The notes below the pieces were generated by a model that searched no databases, was not told the DNA's origin, and saw only the letters and a list, made by a program, of their open reading frames with translations. 49,263 nucleotides of DNA from Bdellovibrionales bacterium (GTDB lineage: Bacteria > Bdellovibrionota > Bacteriovoracia > Bacteriovoracales > Bacteriovoracaceae): contig JAHEZZ010000002.1 of the NCBI GenBank assembly GCA_023250815.1, forward strand, positions 1-49,263. Direction: 5' to 3'. The position numbers and the translations under genes are program-made. This document shows, piece after piece, positions 8,470 through 16,353 of this stretch; the stretch's first letter is position 1; the number at the start of each line of letters is the position of its first letter.

Positions 8470-9795
8470 ATGAAAAAAAATAAAACTCAAACCCCTCATC
8501 TTTCCCAGGATAATCTGAATAACGAAATGATGAGTTTTATTGCCAACTCTCCCACCCCTTTTCATGCCGTTTTAAATCTTCAAGAAATACTGAAGGTCTA
8601 TCAATTTAGCGAACTAAAAGAATCCGAAAAATGGGATCTGAAGCAAAATGGGCGCTATTTTGTGACTAAAAATGACAGCTCTCTTGCCGCCTTCGTAGTG
8701 GGAAATAGGCCTGCCCAAAAAAGCAGTTTTAAAATTATCGGGGCCCACACCGACAGTCCAAATTTAAAAGTAAAACCAAAACCAGATAAAATTTTTAAAA
8801 ACTTTCATCAATTAGGAGTGGAAGTGTACGGTGGAGTTTTGTTATCGACTTGGTTTGATCGAGATTTATCCTTGGCGGGTCGGGTGCATTTTGAAAATAA
8901 AAAGGGCGCACTCCAATCGGCACTGGTTGATTTTAAATCGGCAGTGGCCATTATCCCAAGTTTGGCAATTCACTTAAATCGCACCGTAAACGAAAACCAA
9001 AGTATTAATCCGCAAAAAGAATTACCGCCGATTTTATTACAAATCCAAGATAAAAATAATGACTTCAGAAATATATTGGCCTCTAAATTAAGCAAAGATG
9101 GGTATCCTGTTTCCAAGATTCTCGATTTTGAACTTTCTTTTTATGACAAAAATCCACCCGCCTTTGTTGGCCTCCACGATGATTTTATCGCATCTGCAAG
9201 ATTGGATAATTTGCTCAGTTGTTTTGTGGCCATCAAAGGACTTATTGCTTCTCTTGATAACAAAACTGCAGCTACAAAAGTAATGATATGCCAAGATCAC
9301 GAAGAGGTCGGATCTTGTTCTCATATCGGAGCAGAGGGGCCTTTTTTACCCTCTATTCTTGAAAGAATTTGTTTTGACCGAGAAAGTTTCCACCAATCAA
9401 TCAAAAATTCAATAATGATCTCTAGTGATAATGCTCACGGGGTTCACCCTAATTACGCAGAAAAATATGACGAAAATCACGGCCCAATTTTAAATGCTGG
9501 CCCAGTCATTAAAATCAATGCCAATCAGAGATATGCAACCAATAGCGAAACCGCTTCCCTCTTTGCCAAACTATGTGAAGATTTGAAAGTGCCTTATCAA
9601 CGCTTTGTCGTTCGCGCAGATATGGGCTGTGGTTCAACTATTGGGCCTCTCACCTCGGCAAATGTGGGTCTAAAAGTTGTCGATGTCGGTGTTCCAACCT
9701 TTGCCATGCACTCAATTCGCGAACTATGTGGCGGTAAAGATTCAGTATTTTTAGCAGAAGTATTCAAGTCCTTTTATTCTCGTGAAGACCTTTAA
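8470..9795 (+). CDS. apeB: M18 family aspartyl aminopeptidase
   Basis: The product has 441 residues, the usual M18 length. Metal-binding and active-site motifs are all present: GAHTDSPNLKVKP near 92 (His/Asp ligands), DHEEVGS near 277 (Glu base and ligand), SSDNAHGVHPNY near 318 and MHSIRELCG near 414 (final His ligand). These dodecameric zinc peptidases remove acidic N-terminal residues in the cytosol. It stands alone, opposite in direction to the histidine kinase. A possible promoter (TTGATA at 8429, TATACA at 8454, 19-base spacing) lies just upstream; it is weak. Confidence 0.93.
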   Translation: MKKNKTQTPHLSQDNLNNEMMSFIANSPTPFHAVLNLQEILKVYQFSELKESEKWDLKQNGRYFVTKNDSSLAAFVVGNRPAQKSSFKIIGAHTDSPNLKVKPKPDKIFKNFHQLGVEVYGGVLLSTWFDRDLSLAGRVHFENKKGALQSALVDFKSAVAIIPSLAIHLNRTVNENQSINPQKELPPILLQIQDKNNDFRNILASKLSKDGYPVSKILDFELSFYDKNPPAFVGLHDDFIASARLDNLLSCFVAIKGLIASLDNKTAATKVMICQDHEEVGSCSHIGAEGPFLPSILERICFDRESFHQSIKNSIMISSDNAHGVHPNYAEKYDENHGPILNAGPVIKINANQRYATNSETASLFAKLCEDLKVPYQRFVVRADMGCGSTIGPLTSANVGLKVVDVGVPTFAMHSIRELCGGKDSVFLAEVFKSFYSREDL

Positions 9796-10012
9796 CTCAT
9801 TTTTCTCAATTGCTTAAATTTGTTTAATTTGGCCACTTTTATTAAAAAAAATAATGGCCAATGATCCTTCGATGCTAAAATCGACAATAGACAAAAACCT
9901 TCGAGAGGGTGCTTGTTTTTGGCCTCTTTTTGATTGTACTGTTTTTTAGGCCCTTTCGACTAATGCCAATTTAAGGAGTTTCAAATGATGGTGTTAAGTT
10001 TTTTTCCGCACT

Positions 10013-10168
10013 CTAGTATTTGTAATTTAGCTCTTTTAAAGTCCCATTCTCATCCGGTTTAGGGTGAATCCAAAAATAATTTTGGGAGGACGATCTAGGT
10101 GAATCATGAGCATAGGGCCTTGGTTCATTAACTCCGGTGTACTTATTTAATAACTTTCCGCCGGCCCC
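10013..10168 (-). pseudogene. Possible remnant of a degraded gene
   Basis: This minus-strand frame runs stop to stop for 51 sense codons without ATG, GTG or TTG. It reads GAGGKLLNKYTGVNEPRPYA, then a stretch rich in Ser/Arg, FWIHPKPDENGTLKELNYKY and TAG. The residue mix is like a real protein tail rather than a shadow ORF. I do not recognise the parent family. It may equally be chance. Confidence 0.25.
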
Positions 10169-10225
10169 CTAGAAGACTCCAGCGACAAGATGTCAAAATG
10201 CTCTTTTACATTTATCATTTTATAA

Positions 10226-10247
10226 GCGGCCGGTGCCGCATTTTTTT
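10226..10247 (+). terminator. Rho-independent terminator-like hairpin
   Basis: GCGGC (10226-10230) and GCCGC (10235-10239) enclose a CGGT loop and are followed by A and seven T. No plus-strand gene ends directly before it; the nearest is the aminopeptidase 430 bases upstream, so it may end a non-coding transcript or insulate the next gene. Confidence 0.6.
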
Positions 10248-10258
10248 AACAAGATTTA

Positions 10259-10307
10259 AAGGCCAGGTTCTCCATCCCAAGAACTTTAAAGATGCGAACC
10301 TGGCCTT
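10259..10307. repeat. Perfect 12-bp inverted repeat before the HAMP-protein gene
   Basis: AAGGCCAGGTTC (10259-10270) is the exact reverse complement of GAACCTGGCCTT (10296-10307), with a 25-base loop. T-rich sequence follows (GTTATTTTT). It could be a second terminator or a leader structure upstream of the GTG start at 10330. Confidence 0.6.
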
Positions 10308-10329
10308 GTTATTTTTCTGGGAGAATATT

Positions 10330-10815
10330 GTGACGAAGGATGGAAGGTACAGAAAAATTTTAATGGTAAACCCCCAGGTGCAAAGAAAAATACTGGGCCT
10401 AGCAGCGCTTTTTCCAGCGCTCATCACCACCCTTCATTTAATAATACAAAAGTTTATTCTAGAATCGCTGACAGATCGTCTCTCTGCCCTTTTGGCCAAT
10501 GAAGAACAAAGCAAAGATGTTATTTTAATTATCGAACAGATGGGACTTGCTATGAACTTAGGAGTGTTGATGATCTCAATTATCTCCGTAGTTATAATCT
10601 ACACGGTAGGAGTAAGACTCACTCACAAAATTGCTGGGCCCATAACCGCTGCTATGAATTATTTAGAAAGAATAAAAAATGAAGGAGTAACTGGCCCACT
10701 GCGATTCCGCGATGGAGATGATTTTAATGAACTCTCTGCCTCCCTCAATGAAACCCTTCTCTATCTTGGACTGAAGTACAATCAGAAGATAGAAAAAGAA
10801 ATTACTAAAAATTGA
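10330..10815 (+). CDS. Membrane protein with HAMP-like linker and no output domain
   Basis: From GTG 10330 (GGGAG 6 bases upstream) the product has about 161 residues. It comprises a basic N-terminus (GRYRKILMVNPQVQRKIL), a first hydrophobic helix, a short extracytoplasmic loop, a second helix (GVLMISIISVVIIYTVGV) and a HAMP-like segment (RLTHKIAGPITAAMNYLERI...GDDFNELSASLNE). This layout resembles chemoreceptors or sensor kinases cut off after HAMP. Such proteins occur in delta-type bacteria, but their role is unknown. The longer ORF from 10198 runs through the hairpins and is unlikely. It ends inside the promoter of the sugar-transport operon. Confidence 0.65.
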   Translation: MTKDGRYRKILMVNPQVQRKILGLAALFPALITTLHLIIQKFILESLTDRLSALLANEEQSKDVILIIEQMGLAMNLGVLMISIISVVIIYTVGVRLTHKIAGPITAAMNYLERIKNEGVTGPLRFRDGDDFNELSASLNETLLYLGLKYNQKIEKEITKN

Positions 10816-10840
10816 CAATCCAAGACCCCAAAAATATAAG
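10812..10840 (+). promoter_or_regulatory. Sigma70-type promoter of the sugar-transport operon
   Basis: TTGACA (10812-10817) is a perfect -35 box. A 17-base spacer leads to TATAAG (10835-10840), five of six consensus bases. It lies directly before the XylF-like gene, with the family C palindrome occupying the transcribed leader, where it could serve as an operator. Confidence 0.7.
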
Positions 10841-10907
10841 TTATACCAATCCCAAATATTAATTCGGGCAAGATTTAGTATTTAGAATTGGTATTATACC
10901 AATCTGA
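10841..10907. repeat. Family C repeat (ATACCAAT type)
   Basis: The stretch starts TTATACCAATCCC and ends with the near-perfect palindrome ATTGGTATTATACCAAT (10887-10903). Copies of the same core occur at 33809 and 38930. It lies between the promoter at 10812 and the XylF start. Confidence 0.65.
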
Positions 10908-10935
10908 AATAAATTTTTTTCAATAGGAAATAATA

Positions 10936-11928
10936 ATGAAATATTTTTTAGCATTTTTTCTTTTCTTAACGATACTACCAACTTCTTATAGCAAAACTAT
11001 CAAGATTGGATTTCTCCTCAGTACTCTCCAAGAAGAACGCTATCAAAAAGATAAAAAATATTTTGAGGAAGAGGCCAAGGCGATGGGCGCAGAAGTGCTT
11101 TTTTATGCCGCTAACAACAACGAGCAAGAACAAGTTAAAAAAATGGAAAACTTACTGACTAAAAAAGTGGATGTCATTGTCGTTCAACCAGTGAACTCTG
11201 ATGCTGCTGCCACCCTAGTCGATCTAGCAAAAGAACAAAAAATTCCAGTCATTGCTTATGACCGTATTATCAATAATGCTCCTCTTGCTTACTACATTAC
11301 TCAAAATTCAAAAGAAGTTGGAAGACTCCAAGCAGAAGCAGCAGTTAAAGCGACTGGGGGCAAGGGCAATTATATTATTATTTCAGGACAGGCCGGGCAT
11401 AGTGTCGCCAATGCCATCACCGAAGGAGTGATGGAGGTTCTCAAAAAATACCCCGAAGTCAAAATCGTTCTGCAAAAAAATCACGATGGATGGAAAGGAC
11501 AACTCGCCATGAATACGGTTGAAAATGCACTCACAAAATACAAGGGGCAAATTGCCGCAATATTGGCCAATAATTCTGGAATGGCGAATGGTGCAGTTCA
11601 AGCAGTTTCTGATTTTGACAAAAAGCTTTTAGGAAAAATATTTATTGCCGGTGCGGATGCCGATTTATCTTCCATGAAAAACTTAATCAGCGGGGGACAA
11701 CAATTCGAAGTTTTAAAAGATATCAAAGAACTGGCGAGCACCAGCGCTCGAGTTGCAGTAGCGGTGGCGTCCGGGCAAAAAATTATGTTTGATACTGAAG
11801 ATATTAAAAGCGGAAAATTTATAGTTCCCGTTATTAATACTCCCGTTTTTCCGGTAACAAAAGAGACCATTGATAGCGTCGTTATTAAAAGAGGATTCCA
11901 TAGTAAAAAAGATATTTACGGAAAATAA
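10936..11928 (+). CDS. xylF: XylF-like periplasmic sugar-binding protein
   Basis: A signal peptide (MKYFLAFFLFLTILPTSYS) precedes a type I periplasmic binding protein of about 310 residues. The order of motifs follows D-xylose-binding XylF: KIGFLLSTLQEERYQKDKKYF, AANNNEQEQVKKMENLL, VIAYDRIINN, NSKEVGRLQA, LANNSGMANGAVQAV and AGADADLSSMKNLI. AGGA lies 8 bases before the ATG. It delivers a sugar to the permease encoded two genes downstream. No xylose isomerase or xylulokinase is nearby, so the true sugar may differ. Confidence 0.85.
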   Translation: MKYFLAFFLFLTILPTSYSKTIKIGFLLSTLQEERYQKDKKYFEEEAKAMGAEVLFYAANNNEQEQVKKMENLLTKKVDVIVVQPVNSDAAATLVDLAKEQKIPVIAYDRIINNAPLAYYITQNSKEVGRLQAEAAVKATGGKGNYIIISGQAGHSVANAITEGVMEVLKKYPEVKIVLQKNHDGWKGQLAMNTVENALTKYKGQIAAILANNSGMANGAVQAVSDFDKKLLGKIFIAGADADLSSMKNLISGGQQFEVLKDIKELASTSARVAVAVASGQKIMFDTEDIKSGKFIVPVINTPVFPVTKETIDSVVIKRGFHSKKDIYGK

Positions 11929-11940
11929 TTAACCTTTTTC

Positions 11941-13482
11941 ATGTCAATTCTTTTAAAAACAAAAAAAATTTTTAAATCATTTGGTGGCATCTCTGCCCTT
12001 AGAGGTGTTGATCTTGAGCTTTATTCTTCAGAAGTGCTAGGACTTCTCGGGGAAAATGGTGCGGGAAAATCAACTTTAATGAAAGTAATGAGCGGGGTTT
12101 ATCCCAAAGATGAATTTGAAGGTGAGTTTTCCTTCCAAGGACAAAATTGCCATTTTAAATCAGTCAAAGATGCCGAGGCCTTGGGCATTATCATTGTTCA
12201 TCAAGAACTTAATTTATTTCAAGAATTAACGGTGGCAGAAAATATTTTTATTTCTCATTTTCCAATAAAATCTGGAATGCTTGATGTAAAATCAATCGAG
12301 AAAAAAAGCAATGCCATCTTAAAAATACTCGGTGTAGATTTTGATGCTCAAACCAAATTATCCGATTTGACGACGGGTGGGCAACAGATGGTGGAAATTG
12401 CCAAGGCGATATCTAAAGATGTCAAAGTTTTAATCCTAGATGAACCAACCAGCTCTCTCTCCAATCTTGAAATCCAAAAACTTTTTTGGGTAATGAGAGA
12501 CTTAAAAAAAAGAGGAGTTGGCCTTATTTACATTTCTCACAAGCTAGATGAGGTAGACCAAATTTGCGACAAAATTTTAATTATGCGAGATGGGCAAAGC
12601 ATTTACGCCGGAGAAAAGTCTTCCATTAACAGACAAGAATTAATTGCCCATATGGTTGGGCGAAATATAAACGATCTCTATCCGTTAAAAAGAAAAAAAC
12701 GAAATCCACAAACCGTACTCTCCGTCAAAAACTGGAATGCTTATAAATTTAGCGAAAAACGCCTAAGGGTAAAAGACTTTTCTTTTAGCGCCTACAAAGG
12801 AGAAGTTCTGGGAATTGCCGGGTTGATGGGTGCTGGTCGGACCGATTTACTGCTTAGCCTCTTTGGCCATCACAACTATAAAACCTCAGGTGATATATTT
12901 TTCAATGAAAAAAAAATAGAAAATAAAAATCCTTGGCAAGCTGTAAATAACGGTTTTGCGCTGGTAACTGAAGATCGAAAAAAAAACGGATTGCATTTAG
13001 ACTTTTCAATCGAAGACAATATTGCATTGGCCTCACTCCCTCATTTGACAGTTAAGGGATGTTTGACACTGTCTCATTATCAAAACAGAATTTTAAATCT
13101 TATTTCTAAATTAAAAATAAAATTAAGTTCTCCGGAGTTGCCAGTGAAAACCCTAAGCGGTGGCAATCAACAAAAAGTAGCAATTGCCAAATGGTTAATG
13201 ACTTCACCTCAAGTTCTTTTTTTAGATGAACCAACCAGAGGTATCGACGTCGGCGCAAAATTTGAAATATACTCTCTCATTAATCAATTAATCGATGAGG
13301 GACTTTGCGTAGTGATTGCGTCTAGTGATTTGCCAGAGGTTGTCGGTCTATGTAACCGAGTGCTAGTGATGCGAGAAGGGCAGCTCGCCGGAATGCTCGA
13401 AGGCGCAGAAAATTCTGATCACAATATTATGAACCTGGCATTTGTTCCCACTCAAGGTAATCATCATGAAAAAAACATTTGA
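11941..13482 (+). CDS. xylG: XylG-like sugar ABC transporter ATPase (two NBDs)
   Basis: Its 513 residues contain two nucleotide-binding domains, as in the RbsA/XylG/MglA family. The first has Walker A GENGAGKST (about 38-46) and Walker B LILDEPTSS. The second has the family's altered Walker A (GLMGAGRTDLL), signature LSGGNQQKVAIAKWL and Walker B LFLDEPTRGIDVG. It powers import by the XylFH proteins. The start is 12 bases after the xylF stop, and the end overlaps the permease start by 17 bases. Confidence 0.92.
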   Translation: MSILLKTKKIFKSFGGISALRGVDLELYSSEVLGLLGENGAGKSTLMKVMSGVYPKDEFEGEFSFQGQNCHFKSVKDAEALGIIIVHQELNLFQELTVAENIFISHFPIKSGMLDVKSIEKKSNAILKILGVDFDAQTKLSDLTTGGQQMVEIAKAISKDVKVLILDEPTSSLSNLEIQKLFWVMRDLKKRGVGLIYISHKLDEVDQICDKILIMRDGQSIYAGEKSSINRQELIAHMVGRNINDLYPLKRKKRNPQTVLSVKNWNAYKFSEKRLRVKDFSFSAYKGEVLGIAGLMGAGRTDLLLSLFGHHNYKTSGDIFFNEKKIENKNPWQAVNNGFALVTEDRKKNGLHLDFSIEDNIALASLPHLTVKGCLTLSHYQNRILNLISKLKIKLSSPELPVKTLSGGNQQKVAIAKWLMTSPQVLFLDEPTRGIDVGAKFEIYSLINQLIDEGLCVVIASSDLPEVVGLCNRVLVMREGQLAGMLEGAENSDHNIMNLAFVPTQGNHHEKNI

Positions 13483-14593
13483 TTTTAAAAAATTCTCTAC
13501 GTTGATCGCTCTTTTTATTTTATTTATAATACTGGCCATCGCCACTAAGGGAGATTTTTTAATCCCCAGAAATCTGACAAATTTAAGTCTACAAATTAGC
13601 ATCAATGCCTTGTGTGCCGTCGGAATGACTTTTGTTATCCTCACTGGAGGTATTGATCTTTCAATTGGATCAATTGTCGCTCTTTCCGGTATCATTGTCG
13701 GACTCTCTCAGGTAAATCTGGGGTGGGGAGAATGGGGAGGGCTTGGATCCTTTATGTCTCTTCTTTTGGCGATTTTGGTAGGACTTCTAGTTGGATTAAT
13801 AAATGGCCTATTAATTACATTTTTTAAAATCCCCCCTTTTGTTATTACCTTGGGAATGATGGTTATTGCCGGAGGTTTGGCCTTAATTGCCTCGAATAGT
13901 TCTGCCATTTCACCGATGTCGGACACTTTTAAAAATATCGCCAAAGGATTTTTACCACTTGGGCCTTCTTCTTTTTTAATGTTGGCAATCAGTGTTTTAA
14001 CCTTATATTTTTTTTACAAAAAATTTTTACAACATAAAGAAAAAAAAACAACCACCTCTGCCTATTTGAGTGAAACCGTTTTAATTTCTATCTCAATTAT
14101 TATTCCTTTTTATGCTTACTCCAGTGATCGGGGTATTCCGATCGCCGTTTTAATTTTAAGTTTTGTAGTCCTTGCTGCCCTTTTTATTTTACATAAACTT
14201 CCCCTAGGAAGATATATTTTTGCAGTCGGAGGAAATGAAGAAGCGGCCCATTTAAGTGGAATTAATGTCAATAAAGTTAAAATTTTGGCCTATCTTTTTA
14301 TGGGTCTGATTGCCGGCCTGTCTGGAGCACTCCTTACTTCGCGTCTTAATTCTGCAGCACCAACTGCTGGTGCCCTTATGGAGCTTGATGCTATCGCAGC
14401 AGTCGTAATTGGTGGAACATCGCTCTCTGGCGGATCAGGATCAATCGTCGGATCGCTGATTGGTGCGACTTTTATTGGAACAGTCAACAACGGCATGGAT
14501 CTTTTGGGTATAGATAGCAATTTCCAGATGGTGATAAAAGGTTTTATAATTATTGTTGCGGTTTGGTCTGATTCTCGCACCAAATACAAATAA
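13466..14593 (+). CDS. xylH: XylH-like sugar ABC transporter permease
   Basis: The protein has about 375 residues and 8-10 hydrophobic segments. It carries the branched permease signature of the RbsC/XylH family: CAVGMTFVILTGGIDLSIGSIVAL near residue 55, GRYIFAVGGNEEAAHLSGI near 250 and ELDAIAAVVIGGTSLSGGSGSIVGSLIGA near 305. ATG 13466 has AAGG 8 bases upstream and gives the usual short cytoplasmic lead (MKKTFDFKKF), so it is preferred to the ORF start at 13442. It forms the inner-membrane channel for the sugar importer. Confidence 0.92.
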   Translation: MKKTFDFKKFSTLIALFILFIILAIATKGDFLIPRNLTNLSLQISINALCAVGMTFVILTGGIDLSIGSIVALSGIIVGLSQVNLGWGEWGGLGSFMSLLLAILVGLLVGLINGLLITFFKIPPFVITLGMMVIAGGLALIASNSSAISPMSDTFKNIAKGFLPLGPSSFLMLAISVLTLYFFYKKFLQHKEKKTTTSAYLSETVLISISIIIPFYAYSSDRGIPIAVLILSFVVLAALFILHKLPLGRYIFAVGGNEEAAHLSGINVNKVKILAYLFMGLIAGLSGALLTSRLNSAAPTAGALMELDAIAAVVIGGTSLSGGSGSIVGSLIGATFIGTVNNGMDLLGIDSNFQMVIKGFIIIVAVWSDSRTKYK

Positions 14594-14602
14594 AGGAATA
14601 TT

Positions 14603-15562
14603 ATGCACGAATATGACATTGTTATTGGAGTTGACGTCGGAGGAACAAAAATTGAAGCGGCCCTTATTCGATTTTTAAATGGCCAAGAACTTGAAGTCAA
14701 AAAAAGAGTTCGAAGAGCAACAGAAAGAGAAAAAGGTGCAGACCATATTATTAAAGTTATCGCTGAACTATGCCAAGAAGTGGCCTCAAAAAACCCAGAA
14801 GGATTAAAGGCCGTAGTAGGCATAGGAATATGCCTGCCAGGAATTGTTGATCCAATTAGTAAAATAATGACCACCGGAAATACCCAAATGTTAGTTGGGG
14901 TAGACGTTGCAAGTAAGGTTCAAAAAATTTTAAATTTCGAAGGCCATATCAATGTCGCTAATGATGCTAATTGCTTTGCTCTTGCTGAAACCCTTTACGG
15001 TGCCGGGGTTGCTCATGCCAATAAAACAAATATTCCAATTAAAGGACTTATTGGCATTGGAATTATTTTAGGTACAGGAGTTGGCGGTGGATTAATTTTT
15101 CAAGGAAAAATGTTTGAAGGTGCCAACGGTTCGGCCATAGAAATAGGCCATTCAATCCTCGGGCAAAGCGATGAAACATGCTATTGCAATAATAACGGCC
15201 ATGCTGAGCAGTTTTTATCGGGCACGGCAATAGAAAATCATTTTTATAAACTGACCCAAAATAAATTTCATTCCGATCAAATTTTTGAATTTTCACACGC
15301 TCATGGGCCACATCATCTTATTGCCAAAAAATGTATTGATGAATTTAAATCTCATCTGGCCCAATTTATCGCCAATCTGAGTAATTTATATGATCCTCAT
15401 TTTTTTGTATTGGGTGGTGGTGTAAGTTTACAAAAAGAAATTTATGTTGGCCTTGAAGAACAAGTTCGCCTGAAGTTATTTAATAAAAATGCCAATTTTA
15501 AAATTTATCAACATGCACTCGGCGATTCCTCCGGAGTGATTGGGGCGGCCCTGCTTGCCTAG
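14603..15562 (+). CDS. ROK-family sugar kinase
   Basis: The protein is 319 residues long, the normal ROK length. The phosphate motif DVGGTKIEAAL is at the start, catalytic Asp in NDANCFALAE, then LGTGVGGGLIFQGK and EIGHSILG. The zinc-binding motif, usually CxCGxxGCxE, reads CYCNNNGHAE here, with His where the third Cys normally lies; His could still be a ligand. The enzyme phosphorylates a hexose with ATP in the cytosol. AAGGA precedes the start and it is 9 bases after xylH, so it probably acts on the imported sugar, which argues for a hexose rather than xylose. Confidence 0.88.
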   Translation: MHEYDIVIGVDVGGTKIEAALIRFLNGQELEVKKRVRRATEREKGADHIIKVIAELCQEVASKNPEGLKAVVGIGICLPGIVDPISKIMTTGNTQMLVGVDVASKVQKILNFEGHINVANDANCFALAETLYGAGVAHANKTNIPIKGLIGIGIILGTGVGGGLIFQGKMFEGANGSAIEIGHSILGQSDETCYCNNNGHAEQFLSGTAIENHFYKLTQNKFHSDQIFEFSHAHGPHHLIAKKCIDEFKSHLAQFIANLSNLYDPHFFVLGGGVSLQKEIYVGLEEQVRLKLFNKNANFKIYQHALGDSSGVIGAALLA

Positions 15563-15579
15563 TTTAAAGAGGGTTTTTT

Positions 15580-16353
15580 ATGAAAGGTCATTTTATCAAA
15601 AATGGTGTTTCCTTTTTACTAAACACCAAAGATGAAACTCAAATCCAAGGTTCAAAACTTGAAGCAGTTTTAACTATTGGAAATGAACAAGAACATGAAA
15701 TAAAAATAGAAGGCCTTTTTGTCAGCTTAAACACTGCAAATTTTAAAGCTGTTTATGGGAAAAAAGAAAATGCCTTTGAACAAATTCAAATTATTAAGTT
15801 TGAAAATACTTCAATCAAGTCCCATCAAGAAGTAAAATACGATATTGAATTTATACTTGAAGAAAACTGTTTGATTACCGACAAAAAGCAAAGTCATTTT
15901 TTAAAATATGGCAACGAAGAAAATAGCGATCACCTACAACTTACAATTATACCACACGATATTTTTATAAAAATTTCTGAACTAATTCAAAACTTTCATC
16001 GCTTCAAATTGAAAGAATTTAGACCCCACAAAGTTGGCAAAAAAACAGGAGTGGAATTTAAATATAGTCCTCCTGCTTCTCGTGACTTGGCCTGTGTTGA
16101 TTCCTTTCTTTTAGTGCAGCGACTTGAACAAGAAAGCTTGGAGCTAGAATGCACCTTTAATATACGCAAATTGAATCTCGCTCTCCCCCATGCTCCTGCA
16201 GAGTTGCAAGTAAAAACCATGCAACTTAAATTACCACAAAAAAATCTAAGCCTAGGCAAAGATCGTCAAGGAGTCCCAATGCTCAACCAGGATTTTATTT
16301 TAAAAAATTTAGATGAAGCGATCTCATCAATAAAAATGAAAGGACTCGCTTAG
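15580..16353 (+). CDS. Conserved-looking hypothetical protein, beta-rich, weakly arrestin/Spo0M-like
   Basis: It encodes 257 residues with no signal peptide or membrane segment. The pattern of alternating strands (GSKLEAVLTIGNEQEHEIKIEGLFVSL, later HDIFIKISELIQNFHRFKLKEFRP and VEFKYSPPASRDLACVDSFLLV) suggests two beta-sandwich halves like arrestin-fold or Spo0M-type proteins, but this is a weak resemblance. GAGGG precedes the ATG, and the gene follows the ROK kinase by 17 bases, so it is probably the last gene of the sugar operon. The function is unknown. It meets the convergent MBL gene with a 4-base overlap. Confidence 0.6.
   Translation: MKGHFIKNGVSFLLNTKDETQIQGSKLEAVLTIGNEQEHEIKIEGLFVSLNTANFKAVYGKKENAFEQIQIIKFENTSIKSHQEVKYDIEFILEENCLITDKKQSHFLKYGNEENSDHLQLTIIPHDIFIKISELIQNFHRFKLKEFRPHKVGKKTGVEFKYSPPASRDLACVDSFLLVQRLEQESLELECTFNIRKLNLALPHAPAELQVKTMQLKLPQKNLSLGKDRQGVPMLNQDFILKNLDEAISSIKMKGLA

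Larger units (their letters stand above)
9796..10329. other. 534-base gene-poor stretch with hairpins and a possible coding remnant
   Basis: No convincing gene is seen. It holds a hairpin at 9829-9861 (TTGGCCA/TGGCCAA arms) just after the aminopeptidase, a minus-strand stop-to-stop frame at 10013-10168 with protein-like composition but no start codon, a terminator-like hairpin at 10226-10247, and a longer inverted repeat at 10259-10307. A 25-codon plus ORF at 9985 has AAGGAG upstream but otherwise nothing to support it. Confidence 0.5.

Noticed and set aside
8482-8500. AAAACTCAAACC at the start of the aminopeptidase gene, resembling the family A core
   Set aside because: Only about 12 bases match and no palindrome or flanking block follows; likely chance in AT-rich coding sequence.
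9985-10062. 25-codon plus ORF (MMVLSFFPHSSICNL...) with AAGGAG 6 bases upstream
   Set aside because: Too short, unrecognised, and antisense to a more protein-like frame; kept only as a note in the gap entry.
11383-11870. Minus-strand ORFs inside the XylF gene, and similar long antisense frames at 14290-14874 and 15063-15311
   Set aside because: They lie wholly opposite genes with clear family motifs and show no motifs of their own.
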